Both the position numbers and the translations under genes were made by a program. This document shows positions 8,266 through 16,457 of a DNA stretch of 64,000 nucleotides, one piece after another. Source of the DNA: Achromobacter aegrifaciens (lineage in GTDB: Bacteria; Pseudomonadota; Gammaproteobacteria; Burkholderiales; Burkholderiaceae_B); assembly GCF_902859735.1 (NCBI RefSeq), contig NZ_CADIJY010000005.1, positions 186,001-250,000 on the forward strand, given 5' to 3'. The first letter of the stretch is position 1, and each line of letters begins with the position of its first letter. The notes under the pieces are model-generated. The model was given only the letters and a program-made list of their open reading frames with translations, was not told where the DNA came from and did no database searches.

Positions 8266-8280
8266 ACTGGTATGACCAGT
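8266..8280. promoter_or_regulatory. GntR (FadR-type) operator, glcB side
   Basis: ACTGGT-ATG-ACCAGT is a perfect palindrome with 6-bp arms and a 3-nt centre. It contains the 11-bp core seen at 8160 and lies 100 bp before the glcB start. The two centres are 108 bp apart, which could permit looping. Confidence 0.8.
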
Positions 8281-8380
8281 GGGTTTTGATATGGACATTG
8301 CGGCAGGCGCGAACGATGATGTCGAGACCAGATACGCCCGGCGCGCGGCGTCGGCCAGTCCCTTACCGCTAGAGAACCGC

Positions 8381-10555
8381 ATGACTCAACGCATCCAGCA
8401 TCACGGCCTGCAAGTGGCGGCCAATCTCAATCAATTCATCGAACAGGAAGCCCTGCCCGGCACCGGCCTGGATGCCGAAGGCTTCTGGCAAGGCTTCGCG
8501 GCCCTGGTGGACGACCTGGCTCCGAAGAACCGCGCGTTGCTGGCCGAACGCGACCGCCTGCAGGCCGAGCTCGACGCATGGCACCGCGCCCACCCCGGCC
8601 CCATCGCCGATCCGGCCGCCTACCGCAAATTCCTGGAAGGCATCGGCTACCTGCTGCCGCAGCCGGCCAGTGTGCGCGCCACCACCGACAACGTCGACAC
8701 CGAGATTTCGCAGCAGGCCGGCCCGCAGCTGGTCGTGCCCATGTCCAACTCGCGCTACGCGCTGAACGCCGCCAACGCGCGCTGGGGCAGCCTGTACGAC
8801 GCGCTCTACGGCACCGACGCCATCCCCGCCACGCCCGGCGACACGGGCCGCGGCTACAACCCGGAACGCGGCGCCGCCGTCATCGCCCGCGCCCGCGCCT
8901 TCCTGGACACCGCCGCCCCGCTGGCCCAGGGCTCGCATGCCGACGCCCGCGGCTACACCGTGGAAAGCGGTCAACTGCGCGTGGCACTGGCCAACGGCTC
9001 GACCGGCCTGAAGAATCCCGCGCAATTGGCCGGCTACCAGGGCGAGGCCTCCGCGCCTACGGCCATCCTGCTCAAGAACAACGGCCTGCACTTCGAAATC
9101 CAGATCGACCGCAGCCACAGCATCGGCGCCACCGACGCCGCAGGCGTCAAGGACGTGCTGGTGGAAGCCGCGCTCACCACCATCATGGACTGCGAGGATT
9201 CCGTCGCCGCCGTGGATGCCGAGGACAAGGTCCATATCTACCGCAACTGGCTCGGCCTGATGAAGGGCGACCTGACCGAAGAGGTCACCAAGGGCGGCAA
9301 GACCTTCACCCGCAAGCTCAACGCCGACCGCGACTACACGCGTCCCGACGGTTCACCGCTGACCCTGCATGGCCGTTCGCTCATGTTCGTGCGCAACGTC
9401 GGCCACCTGATGACCAACCCGGCCATCCTGGACCGCGAGGGCCGCGAAATCCCCGAAGGCATCCTGGACGCCGTGGTCACCAGCCTGGCCGCGCTGCAGG
9501 ACCGCAAGCACAAGCTGAATTCGCGCACCGGTTCCGTCTACATCGTGAAGCCGAAGATGCACGGCCCCGTCGAAGCCGCCTTCGCCAGCGAACTTTTCGA
9601 CCGCGTCGAAGACCTGCTCAAGCTGCCGCGCAACACCCTGAAAATGGGCATCATGGACGAAGAGCGCCGCACCAGCATCAACCTCAAGGCGTGCATCGAG
9701 GCCGCCGCCGCGCGCGTGGCCTTCATCAACACCGGCTTCCTGGACCGCACCGGCGACGAAATGCACTCCAGCATGGAAGCCGGCCCGATGCTGCGCAAGG
9801 GCGACATGAAGTCCACCGCCTGGATCACCGCCTACGAGCGCAACAACGTGCTGGTCGGCCTGGATGCCGGCCTGCGCGGCCGCGCCCAGATCGGCAAGGG
9901 CATGTGGGCCATGCCGGACCTGATGGCCGCCATGCTGGAACAGAAGATCTCCCATCCCAAGGCCGGCGCCAACACCGCCTGGGTGCCTTCGCCCACCGCA
10001 GCCACGCTGCACGCGTTGCACTACCACCAGATCGACGTGCAGGCGGTGCAGCAGGAGCTGGAACGCACCAAGCTCGACAGCGTGCGCGATGACCTGCTGG
10101 GCGGCCTGCTGACGGTGCCGGTCGGCGATCCGTCCAAGTGGTCCGCGCAGGACATCCAGCAGGAGCTCGACAACAACGTGCAGGGCATCCTGGGCTACGT
10201 GGTGCGCTGGATCGACCAGGGCGTGGGCTGCTCCAAGGTGCCGGATATCCACAACGTCGGCCTGATGGAAGACCGCGCCACGCTGCGCATCTCCAGCCAA
10301 CACATCGCCAACTGGCTGCGCCACGGCGTGACCAACCGCGAGCAGGTCATGGAAACCTTCAAGCGCATGGCCAAGGTGGTCGACGGCCAAAACGCGGGCG
10401 ATACGCTCTACCGCCCGATGGCCGGCAACTTCGACACCTCGCTGGCATTCAAGGCTGCCTGCGCGCTGGTGTTCGAAGGCCTGACCCAGCCCAACGGCTA
10501 CACCGAGCCGCTGCTGCACAAGTACCGCCTGGAGTTCAAGGCCAACCAGGCCTGA
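8381..10555 (+). CDS. glcB: Malate synthase G
   Basis: This cytosolic enzyme condenses glyoxylate with acetyl-CoA to make malate. The product is 724 residues from ATG 8381, the usual length of isoform G; the frame is open from 8279, but family members start MTQRIQ-like. Recognisable segments are [31 protein letters not shown], the [17 protein letters not shown] strand and [13 protein letters not shown] near the C-terminal domain that carries the catalytic Asp. No glycolate oxidase genes are adjacent. A terminator follows at 10582. The divergent GntR gene and the two operators suggest substrate-induced expression. Confidence 0.96.
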   Translation: MTQRIQHHGLQVAANLNQFIEQEALPGTGLDAEGFWQGFAALVDDLAPKNRALLAERDRLQAELDAWHRAHPGPIADPAAYRKFLEGIGYLLPQPASVRATTDNVDTEISQQAGPQLVVPMSNSRYALNAANARWGSLYDALYGTDAIPATPGDTGRGYNPERGAAVIARARAFLDTAAPLAQGSHADARGYTVESGQLRVALANGSTGLKNPAQLAGYQGEASAPTAILLKNNGLHFEIQIDRSHSIGATDAAGVKDVLVEAALTTIMDCEDSVAAVDAEDKVHIYRNWLGLMKGDLTEEVTKGGKTFTRKLNADRDYTRPDGSPLTLHGRSLMFVRNVGHLMTNPAILDREGREIPEGILDAVVTSLAALQDRKHKLNSRTGSVYIVKPKMHGPVEAAFASELFDRVEDLLKLPRNTLKMGIMDEERRTSINLKACIEAAAARVAFINTGFLDRTGDEMHSSMEAGPMLRKGDMKSTAWITAYERNNVLVGLDAGLRGRAQIGKGMWAMPDLMAAMLEQKISHPKAGANTAWVPSPTAATLHALHYHQIDVQAVQQELERTKLDSVRDDLLGGLLTVPVGDPSKWSAQDIQQELDNNVQGILGYVVRWIDQGVGCSKVPDIHNVGLMEDRATLRISSQHIANWLRHGVTNREQVMETFKRMAKVVDGQNAGDTLYRPMAGNFDTSLAFKAACALVFEGLTQPNGYTEPLLHKYRLEFKANQA

Positions 10556-10581
10556 TCCCGGCGCGCTTTTGCCGCAACAAG

Positions 10582-10611
10582 ACCGGACAGCCTGGCTGTC
10601 CGGTTTTTTTT
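10582..10611 (+). terminator. Rho-independent terminator after glcB
   Basis: ACCGGACAGCC (10582-10592) pairs with GGCTGTCCGGT (10594-10604), followed by a run of eight T (10604-10611). Confidence 0.92.
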
Positions 10612-10640
10612 CGGGGCGCGACCCTGAAAAAAGCCAGGTC

Positions 10641-10664
10641 AATTTCGCACGGTCGTGCTAAATT
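10641..10664. promoter_or_regulatory. TetR operator upstream of its own gene
   Basis: Inverted repeat with arms AATTTCGCACG (10641-10651) and CGTGCTAAATT (10654-10664), one mismatch, 2-nt centre. It ends 6 bp before the TetR start and is 23/24 identical to the site at 11331-11354, so autoregulation is likely. Confidence 0.85.
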
Positions 10665-10670
10665 TGCCGC

Positions 10671-11288
10671 ATGACTGCCAAAACCGAGAAAAGCGAGCTG
10701 ACCTTCGCGGCCATTGTGGACGCGGCCCTGGACATGGCCGCGGCGCAAGGCATGGAGAGCCTGTCGCTCGGCCAGGTGGCCAAGCGCCTGGGCATCAGCA
10801 AGAGCGGCGTGTTCTCGCGCGTGGGCTCGCTGGAAGCCCTGCAGCAGGCGGTGCTGGACGAATACGACCGGCGCTTCCTTGAAGCCGTGTTCACCCCGGC
10901 CCTGGCCCATCCCCGCGGCCTGCCCCGGCTCAACGCCCTGGTCTCGCTCTGGATCGAGCGCGCCAGCAATGTCGAAACGCTGACGGGCTGCATCTACGTG
11001 GCCGGCGCCTTCGAATACGACGACGTGGAATCCCCGCTGCGCTCGGTGCTGGAGGGCAATCTACGGCGCTGGCGCAGCGCCATGCTGCGCACGGTCAACC
11101 AGGCGCTCGAAGCCGGCCACGTCAGGCCGGACACGGATCCCGAGCAGCTCGTATTCGAGGTCTACAGCTTGATGATCGGGCTGATGCACGATGCCCGCTT
11201 CCTGCGGGATCCCAAGGCTCCCCAGCGCGTGCGGGCGGCCTATGAACGATTGATTTCCACCTACCGCAGTTTCAAGTACCTCGAGTAG
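10671..11288 (+). CDS. TetR/AcrR-family transcriptional regulator
   Basis: This 205-residue protein has an N-terminal helix-turn-helix (about residues 13-60, including LSLGQVAKRLGISKSGVFSR) and a helical ligand domain whose C-terminal half is typical of a TetR group with an acidic GAFEYDDVESP segment. The ligand is unknown. Two near-identical 24-bp palindromes, one 6 bp before this gene and one 15 bp before the next small gene, are very likely its operators. It therefore probably represses itself and the unit at 11370-12398. Confidence 0.88.
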   Translation: MTAKTEKSELTFAAIVDAALDMAAAQGMESLSLGQVAKRLGISKSGVFSRVGSLEALQQAVLDEYDRRFLEAVFTPALAHPRGLPRLNALVSLWIERASNVETLTGCIYVAGAFEYDDVESPLRSVLEGNLRRWRSAMLRTVNQALEAGHVRPDTDPEQLVFEVYSLMIGLMHDARFLRDPKAPQRVRAAYERLISTYRSFKYLE

Positions 11289-11330
11289 CCGTATTTCCAG
11301 CGCCGGCCCGTGCCGGCAATTCTTTACTTC

Positions 11331-11354
11331 AATTTCGCACGGTCGTGCGAAATT
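11331..11354. promoter_or_regulatory. TetR operator upstream of the 37-residue gene and hydrolase
   Basis: A perfect palindrome with 11-bp arms AATTTCGCACG (11331-11341) and CGTGCGAAATT (11344-11354) and a 2-nt centre. It lies 15 bp before the ATG of the small gene, where binding would block transcription. Confidence 0.87.
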
Positions 11355-11369
11355 TTCCAGGAGCCTGAC

Positions 11370-11483
11370 ATGTGGATCGTTATCGCAGTGATCGCCGTTT
11401 CAGCCGGGGGCAGCGTCTGGCTGCAGTGGCGCGAGCTGCTCAAGCAGTTACCAGACCGCGCCGAGCATCTGGTACTTTTCTAG
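11370..11483 (+). CDS. Small single-span membrane protein, 37 residues, unknown
   Basis: ATG at 11370, preceded by CAGGAG at 11359-11364, opens a 37-codon frame ending TAG at 11483. The product starts MWIVIAVIAVSAGG and is hydrophobic over residues 2-20. It continues with an amphipathic tail QWRELLKQLPDRAEHLVLF. The good ribosome binding site and the perfect TetR palindrome just upstream support a real gene. The next gene starts 6 nt after its stop. I do not recognise a family. It could instead be a leader peptide or the remnant of a longer gene. Confidence 0.6.
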   Translation: MWIVIAVIAVSAGGSVWLQWRELLKQLPDRAEHLVLF

Positions 11484-11489
11484 AAAGAC

Positions 11490-12398
11490 ATGGCCATCCC
11501 GTTCTATATTTCGAGTTCGCCTGTCCCGAACGTCGTCATGCCGCGCTCCAATCATCTACTGATCATCGATCCGCAGAATGACTTCTGCGACCTGCCCGAG
11601 TCGTACCTGCCCACGGATCCCGTGACGGGCGCCGCGCACGCGCCCGCCCTGCCTGTGGCCGGCGCCCACGCCGACATGCAGCGGCTCGCGCACTTCATCG
11701 ACACGACCGCGCCCGCGCTTACCTCGATCACGGTGACGCTGGATTCGCACCACCGCCTGGACATCGCCCATCCGACCTTCTGGTCCACCGGCGACGGCCA
11801 GCCCGTGGCGCCGTACACGCAGATCACGGCGGCACAGCTGCGCGCGGGCGATTTCCGGCCGCGCCACGACGACGACCTGCCGCGTACCCTGTCGTACCTG
11901 GACGAACTCGAAGCGCGCGGCCGCTACACGCTGATGGTGTGGCCGCTGCATTGCGAAATCGGCACCTGGGGCCATAACGTGCATGCGGACGTGCGCGCGG
12001 CTTACAGCCGTTGGGAAGACGAGCGCCAGTTCATCGTGCGCAAGGTGCCCAAGGGCATGAACCCCTGGACCGAACACTACAGCGCGCTGATGGCCGAAGT
12101 CCCCGATGCCGACGATCCGCGCAGCCAGCTCAACCGCAGCCTGCTCGATTCGCTGGACCGCGCCGAACTCATCCTGATCGCCGGCCAGGCCGGCAGCCAT
12201 TGCGTCAAGGCCACTGTCGAACACCTGGCCGAGCACCTGCCCGGCCGCGACCTGTCGCGCCTGGTGTTGCTGACGGACTGCATGAGCCCCGTCGCGGGCT
12301 TCGAAGACGCACAGGCAACCTTCCAGCAACGCATGCGCGACCTGGGTATCCAGGCGCGCACCAGCGTCGACATGGCGCGGGCGCTGCTCGCGGCCTGA
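11490..12398 (+). CDS. Cysteine hydrolase, isochorismatase/nicotinamidase superfamily
   Basis: The protein has 302 residues from ATG 11490. ATG 11538 (286 residues, starting MPRSNHLLIIDPQNDF) is an alternative start that fits family alignments. The catalytic Asp is D27 in IIDPQNDFCD, the nucleophile is C238 in GQAGSHCVKATVEH, and a DSHHRLDIAHP segment matches the Asp/His metal site of PncA-type enzymes. At about 290 residues it is longer than E. coli PncA (213). It likely hydrolyses a nicotinamide-like or other amide. The TetR palindrome at 11331 should control it together with the small gene before it. Confidence 0.82.
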   Translation: MAIPFYISSSPVPNVVMPRSNHLLIIDPQNDFCDLPESYLPTDPVTGAAHAPALPVAGAHADMQRLAHFIDTTAPALTSITVTLDSHHRLDIAHPTFWSTGDGQPVAPYTQITAAQLRAGDFRPRHDDDLPRTLSYLDELEARGRYTLMVWPLHCEIGTWGHNVHADVRAAYSRWEDERQFIVRKVPKGMNPWTEHYSALMAEVPDADDPRSQLNRSLLDSLDRAELILIAGQAGSHCVKATVEHLAEHLPGRDLSRLVLLTDCMSPVAGFEDAQATFQQRMRDLGIQARTSVDMARALLAA

Positions 12399-12408
12399 TC
12401 CCGCCGCG

Positions 12409-12450
12409 CAAAACACAACGGCCGCCTGCTTGCGCATGGCGGCCGTGGTT
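12409..12450. terminator. Bidirectional hairpin between convergent genes
   Basis: Perfect 9-bp arms ACGGCCGCC (12418-12426) and GGCGGCCGT (12438-12446) with an 11-nt loop. On the reverse strand the stem is followed by TTGTGTTTT, so it serves the TetR gene at 12476 best and may also stop the hydrolase transcript. Confidence 0.65.
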
Positions 12451-12475
12451 GATGGGCTGCGTGGAGCGGGAACGC

Positions 12476-13072
12476 TCAGGCGGCGCCGCCGTGCTTGCCG
12501 TCGCACTCCACGTACAGCGCGCCGATGGCCTCGCACAATGCCGCGGGCTGTTGGAACAGGCGCGCCACCAATATGCAACCTTGCACCGTGGCGAACACCG
12601 CGCGGCCAGCCGCCTCCGGCGTGCCAGAGAACTTCATCGTGCCCTGCGCCGCCCCTTCGGCCAGCACGCGTGCCAACCAGGCTTCGTGCGCGCGGAAGAA
12701 TCCTTGCAATGCGCCACGCACGCGTTCGGGCAGCGAATTGACCTCGGCCGCCAGCATGCCGGCCAGGCAGAGCTCGCCCGACCCGCAGGCGCGCGATTCC
12801 ATCATCGACAGATATTGGTCGAGCTGCGCTTGCGCCGGCAGCGACGTGTCGATCCCGCGCATCGCGGCCAGCGCGCGCGCGCTGTAGGCTTCGACCGCCT
12901 CGTAGAGCAAGTCGTCCTTGCCAGGAAAGTAATAGTGGATGCTGGACGTCTTTACGCCCACGTGCTCAGCCAGGTCGCGGTAGCTGAAGCCGTTGCATCC
13001 GCGCGTGCGGATCAGCTTCTCGGCATGGGCCAGAAGCTGTTCGCGAGTGGTGTTGGAAGTAGGAGTGTCCAT
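12476..13072 (-). CDS. TetR/AcrR-family transcriptional regulator (predicted controller of the DUF4148 pair)
   Basis: This 198-residue protein has the helix-turn-helix GFSYRDLAEHVGVKTSSIHYYF at about residues 28-50 and a C-terminal ligand domain with several cysteines (SRACGSGELCLAGM, VQGCILVAR). Upstream at 13082-13099 is an 18-bp inverted repeat. Versions of it recur before both adjacent DUF4148 genes (13557, 13939) and at 14045. That pattern strongly suggests self-repression plus control of the DUF4148 genes. The signal is unknown; the cysteines make a reactive electrophile or oxidant conceivable, but that is inference. Confidence 0.88.
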   Translation of the reverse strand: MDTPTSNTTREQLLAHAEKLIRTRGCNGFSYRDLAEHVGVKTSSIHYYFPGKDDLLYEAVEAYSARALAAMRGIDTSLPAQAQLDQYLSMMESRACGSGELCLAGMLAAEVNSLPERVRGALQGFFRAHEAWLARVLAEGAAQGTMKFSGTPEAAGRAVFATVQGCILVARLFQQPAALCEAIGALYVECDGKHGGAA

Positions 13073-13081
13073 GGCTGAATA

Positions 13082-13099
13082 TTACCTACTAATAGGTTG
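13082..13099. promoter_or_regulatory. TetR operator site A (autoregulatory)
   Basis: TTACCTA-CTAA-TAGGTTG at 13082-13099, 9 bp before the TetR ATG. It fits the shared consensus YTAYCTACTWMTAGRTWG. Confidence 0.8.
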
Positions 13100-13202
13100 A
13101 TTCGTCATCGGTTCCGGCAGCGTTGCCACTGCTCCAAAACCCTTGCGGACCCCGGCCGGGAATCATCCCGCCCCCCGGGATCCGCATGTACCGGCATGAA
13201 GC

Positions 13203-13508
13203 TCAGCCTTGCACGGGCGGGTAGTCCAGCTCACCGCTGTCGGTCAGGCCATGCGCGCGGGCGGCGGCCAATTCCTGCTGCACTTGCTTGCGGCTCTTGT
13301 CGCCGGCCGAGGCAAACATCGTGGCGGCGTAGCCTTCTTCGCCCGACACCAGCTCGCCATTGGCGCGCGCTTCGGCCAGTTCCTGCTGCACCTGGGCGCG
13401 GGTCACCGTGCTTTCCGTGTTCAGGGGAGGCGGATAGTCCAGTTCGCCGGCTTGGGCGGCGCCGATGAAGGAAGCGGACAGGATCAGGGCGGATACGAGG
13501 GTCTTCAT
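13203..13508 (-). CDS. DUF4148 domain secreted protein, paralogue 1
   Basis: A 101-residue protein with signal peptide MKTLVSALILSASFIGAAQA. The mature chain has ELDYPP after the cleavage site, two QVQQELA-x-AR-x-x-G units and a C-terminal GELDYPPVQG. This is the DUF4148 family, exported and of unknown function. Ten of 101 positions differ from the neighbour at 13593, so the two arose by recent tandem duplication. Operator B lies 49 bp upstream of the start. Confidence 0.87.
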   Translation of the reverse strand: MKTLVSALILSASFIGAAQAGELDYPPPLNTESTVTRAQVQQELAEARANGELVSGEEGYAATMFASAGDKSRKQVQQELAAARAHGLTDSGELDYPPVQG

Positions 13509-13556
13509 GGTTGATCTCCAGTAAGGATCAGGTGCTGCGTCAGGGTTTCGATGGAG

Positions 13557-13574
13557 CTATCTACTTATAGATAG
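13557..13574. promoter_or_regulatory. TetR operator site B
   Basis: CTATCTA-CTTA-TAGATAG, a perfect inverted repeat with 7-bp arms, 49 bp upstream of DUF4148 paralogue 1. Confidence 0.82.
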
Positions 13575-13592
13575 ACATCGAGGGAAAAAAAC

Positions 13593-13898
13593 TCAGCCTT
13601 GCACGGGCGGGTAAGCCAGTTCGGCGCTGTCGGTCAGGCCTTGGGCGCGGGCGGCGGCCAGTTCCTTCTGGACCTGGGCGCGGCTCTTGTCGCCAGAGGC
13701 GGCAAAGATCGTGGCGGCGTAGCCTTCTTCGCCAGACACCAGTTCGCCATTGGCGCGGGCCTGGGCCAGCTCTTGCTGCACTTGGGCGCGGGTCACCGTG
13801 CTTTCGGTGTTCAGGGCAGGCGGATAGTCCAGCTCGCCGGCTTGGGCGGCGCCAATGAAGGAAGCGGACAGGATCAGGGCGGATACGAGGGTCTTCAT
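13593..13898 (-). CDS. DUF4148 domain secreted protein, paralogue 2
   Basis: This 101-residue protein is about 90% identical to its neighbour, with the identical 20-residue signal peptide. The frame opens at 13934, but ATG 13898 matches the paralogue start and has the same GGAGATCAACC leader. It keeps the two QVQ-ELA repeats but ends AELAYPPVQG, so the last LDYPP motif is altered. Operator C lies 40 bp upstream and site D about 150 bp upstream. It is read first in the direction of transcription, but each copy has its own operator and so probably its own promoter. Confidence 0.87.
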   Translation of the reverse strand: MKTLVSALILSASFIGAAQAGELDYPPALNTESTVTRAQVQQELAQARANGELVSGEEGYAATIFAASGDKSRAQVQKELAAARAQGLTDSAELAYPPVQG

Positions 13899-13938
13899 GG
13901 TTGATCTCCAGATAACGATTGCGTAGCGGTTCAAAAAA

Positions 13939-13956
13939 CTATCTACTTATAGGTAG
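13939..13956. promoter_or_regulatory. TetR operator site C
   Basis: CTATCTA-CTTA-TAGGTAG, one mismatch between the arms, 40 bp upstream of DUF4148 paralogue 2 and identical to site B in 17 of 18 positions. Confidence 0.82.
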
Positions 13957-14044
13957 ACAAGAAGGGAAATAAAAAAGCGGTCCTACTGTATTTCTGGTTT
14001 CGACGTCGGCGGGTGTTTGGTTTGCTGCGTCGATGGATGAATCT

Positions 14045-14062
14045 TATCTACTACTAGGTAGA
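14045..14062. promoter_or_regulatory. TetR operator site D
   Basis: TTATCTA-CTAC-TAGGTAG, the fourth member of the set. It lies about 150 bp upstream of DUF4148 paralogue 2 and 83 bp upstream of site C, so it may be a distal site or may serve a rightward transcript that I cannot identify. Confidence 0.65.
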
Positions 14063-14191
14063 TAGCGCAAGGGGATTTTGTGAAACAAAATAATTCCAGC
14101 AACACCAGGACTTCGCCTCACCTATGCCGGAATGGCGCCCCATCCGCGAGTCGGCCTCTCGAACGCGTCGGCCCACACTACCGCCAGGGGC

Positions 14192-14227
14192 AACAAAAAA
14201 CCCGGTAAATCAGGAATTTACCGGGTT
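14192..14227 (-). terminator. Rho-independent terminator of ssb
   Basis: Perfect 12-bp arms AACCCGGTAAAT (14199-14210) and ATTTACCGGGTT (14216-14227) with a 5-nt loop. On the reverse strand they are followed by a run of T (complement of 14195-14200). Confidence 0.92.
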
Positions 14228-14256
14228 CTTGTTGAAGTCTGATGCCGCGCTGTGGC

Positions 14257-14778
14257 TTAGAACGGAATATCGTCGTCCATATCCGCCAGATTAGCGCCGC
14301 TGCTGGCCGGAGCCGCGGCGGGAGCCGGGCGCTGTTGCGGGGCCGGGCGTTGGGCCGGGGCGCGCTGCTGCTGCGGGCGCGAAGGCGCGTCGTCGTAGCC
14401 GCCACCGCCGCCGAAGCTTGCGCCACCGCCGCCGCCGTCTTCGCGGCCGCCCAGCATCTGCATCTGGTCGGCAACGATTTCGGTGCTGTAGCGGTCAGCG
14501 CCGGTGTCCTTGTCTTGCCACTTGCGCGTCTTCAGGCGGCCTTCGATGTAGACCGAGCGGCCCTTCTTCAGGTACTCGCCGGCGATTTCAGCCAGGCGGT
14601 TGTACATGACGACGCGGTGCCATTCCGTTTCTTCGCGGCGTTCGCCCGAAGCCTTGTCTTTCCAGGTGGAGGTGGTGGCAATGGACATATTGCAGATTGC
14701 CGCCCCTTCGGGGCTGTAGCGGACTTCCGGGTCGCGTCCCAGATTGCCCACGAGTATGACTTTGTTAACCGATGCCAT
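14257..14778 (-). CDS. ssb: Single-stranded DNA-binding protein
   Basis: A 173-residue protein with an N-terminal OB fold ([20 protein letters not shown] through [14 protein letters not shown], residues 1 to about 110). A Gly-rich then Pro/Gln/Ala-rich linker follows, and the acidic tip MDDDIPF that recruits repair and replication partners ends the protein. It coats single-stranded DNA in replication, recombination and repair. It is followed by a strong terminator at 14192. As in many betaproteobacteria it lies near uvrA, with an MFS gene between; I did not see a convincing LexA box. Confidence 0.97.
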   Translation of the reverse strand: MASVNKVILVGNLGRDPEVRYSPEGAAICNMSIATTSTWKDKASGERREETEWHRVVMYNRLAEIAGEYLKKGRSVYIEGRLKTRKWQDKDTGADRYSTEIVADQMQMLGGREDGGGGGASFGGGGGYDDAPSRPQQQRAPAQRPAPQQRPAPAAAPASSGANLADMDDDIPF

Positions 14779-14878
14779 GCCGTTGTCCCTCTGTTGTTGA
14801 CAGCCTGCGTGTGCGTTGCCGCGGAGGCGCCGGCAACAACATAAAAGCGATGATGTTGAAGACCGGCTTCATGAAACA

Positions 14879-14905
14879 CGCCGGTCACCGCAACGATGAC
14901 CGGCG
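14879..14905. other. Perfect hairpin in the ssb leader / MFS-ssb spacer
   Basis: CGCCGGTCA (14879-14887) and TGACCGGCG (14897-14905) form a 9-bp perfect stem with a 9-nt loop. It lies about 100 nt upstream of ssb on the reverse strand. No T tract follows, so it may be a weak terminator for the MFS gene or an mRNA leader structure. Confidence 0.45.
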
Positions 14906-15058
14906 ACGCCGGGTTGAACCCTGAGTGAAGCCCTGATTTGATGCGTATTATCGACGAAAAGCGCCCGCCGCGCCAAACCAGGATGTGACAAAGCCGTCCA
15001 CCCCAGCCATGGAATTTTCGCGTCTGTTGGGCGCTTTTCGGGGTGGGATCCCGACTTT

Positions 15059-16276
15059 TCAGCCGGCCCGCGCCGATGCCTGGCGGTCCGGTTCGGGCAA
15101 CGGCCGCAGGGCCCAGGTCACCGCCAGCCAGATCGCCGACAGGGCGGCGGCGGCGATGAAAACGGCGCTGGAACCGGAATGCGAGGCCAGCCAGCCGCCC
15201 AGCGCGCCACCCGCGAACAGGCCGGCGGCCTGGGCGGTGTTGTAGAAGCCCAGCGCCAGGCCCTTGTAGGCCTGCGGCGCGACCCGCGACACCAGCGACG
15301 GTTGCAGGGCTTCCAGCACATTGAAGGCCACGAAGAAGCCCGTCAGGGCGGCTGCCAGGGTGTAGAAACCATGGCTGGCCGCGGGCAGCAAGGCGCACAC
15401 CAGCACCAGCCCGGCCACGGCGGCGCGCAGGGCGCCGCGATGGGCGCGGCGCTTTTCGGCGACGAACACCACCGGCACCATCAGCACGAAGGAAACCAGG
15501 ATGACCGGCAGGTAGACCTTCCAGAGCTCACGCGCGTCCAGGCCGCCCACCTTCGCCAGCAGGGCGGGCACCACGACAAACAGCGCCACCTGGATCAGGT
15601 GCAGGACAAAAACGCCGAAATTCAGGCGCAGCAGGTCGCTGTGGGTCAGGACTTCGCGCGGCCGGGCCGCCTGCATGGTGCGGGCCTGGGTCAGCGGCAC
15701 CACGGGCACCACCCAGCCGGCCACGGCCAGGCAGATCACGCCCAGACAGGCGATGGTCCAGAACAGGCCGGACAGGCCCCACCAGCCCACCAGCACGGGC
15801 GACAGGACCAGCGACACGGCGAAGGACAGGCCGATCGACCCGCCCACCATGGCCATGGCCCGGGTGCGGACCTCGTCGCGGGTGGAATCCGCCAGCCAGG
15901 CGGTGACGGCCGCGGAAATCGCCCCGGCGCCCTGGATGGCGCGGCCGATGGTGATCCAGTACACGTCGGACGCCTGTGCACAGACGATGCTGCCCGCCAC
16001 GAACAGCAGCAGGCCGAACAGCACCACGGGACGCCGGCCCCAGCGGTCGGACGCCAGGCCGAAGGGAATCTGCATGAAGGCCTGGGTCAGGCCGTACATG
16101 CCCAGCGCCAGGCCGACGCGGGCCGGATCGTCCCCGCCCGGCATGCCGGCGGCGGCCACGGCGAAGACGGGCAGCAACAGGAACAGCCCCAGCATCCGCG
16201 CGGCGAACAGTCCGGCCAGCGCCACGCTGGCGCGGCGTTCGGACGGGGTCAATTTCAGTTTTTTATCTGCCTGCAT
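15059..16276 (-). CDS. Major facilitator superfamily transporter (YajR-like)
   Basis: A 405-residue inner-membrane protein with about twelve hydrophobic helices in two halves. Between helices 2 and 3 is GLASDRWGRRPVVLFG, the MFS signature loop (G-x-x-x-D-R-x-G-R-R). The N-terminal half, with LFAARMLGLFLLLPVFAVAA, resembles YajR-type proton-driven drug efflux carriers, but the extra C-terminal ferredoxin-like YAM domain is absent at this length. The substrate is unknown. It is transcribed towards ssb and divergently from uvrA. Confidence 0.85.
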   Translation of the reverse strand: MQADKKLKLTPSERRASVALAGLFAARMLGLFLLLPVFAVAAAGMPGGDDPARVGLALGMYGLTQAFMQIPFGLASDRWGRRPVVLFGLLLFVAGSIVCAQASDVYWITIGRAIQGAGAISAAVTAWLADSTRDEVRTRAMAMVGGSIGLSFAVSLVLSPVLVGWWGLSGLFWTIACLGVICLAVAGWVVPVVPLTQARTMQAARPREVLTHSDLLRLNFGVFVLHLIQVALFVVVPALLAKVGGLDARELWKVYLPVILVSFVLMVPVVFVAEKRRAHRGALRAAVAGLVLVCALLPAASHGFYTLAAALTGFFVAFNVLEALQPSLVSRVAPQAYKGLALGFYNTAQAAGLFAGGALGGWLASHSGSSAVFIAAAALSAIWLAVTWALRPLPEPDRQASARAG

Positions 16277-16457
16277 GCGAAAAATTCAACGATGACTAGG
16301 ACTCGCCCGCGCGCGTGGATGTCACACGCCCACGGTCTGATCTGGCGGTGCGGCGCCGCCCCCCGGGTCTATCCAGGCTGGAGTACTGCCCCGAACGCAG
16401 GGGGATTCGGCGCGCTATAGTACCAAGTTGGCCTTTGAAACCGCTTAAAAGAGCCCG

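Noticed and set aside
14081-14242. 53-codon GTG frame on the + strand just downstream of TetR operator D
   Set aside because: It runs through the ssb terminator and has no convincing protein features, although AAGGGG precedes it. I keep only the possibility of a rightward transcript from site D.
16277-16457. LexA (SOS) box before uvrA
   Set aside because: I looked for CTGT-N8-ACAG and found no good match. The CTGTTGTTGACAG near ssb has the wrong spacing.
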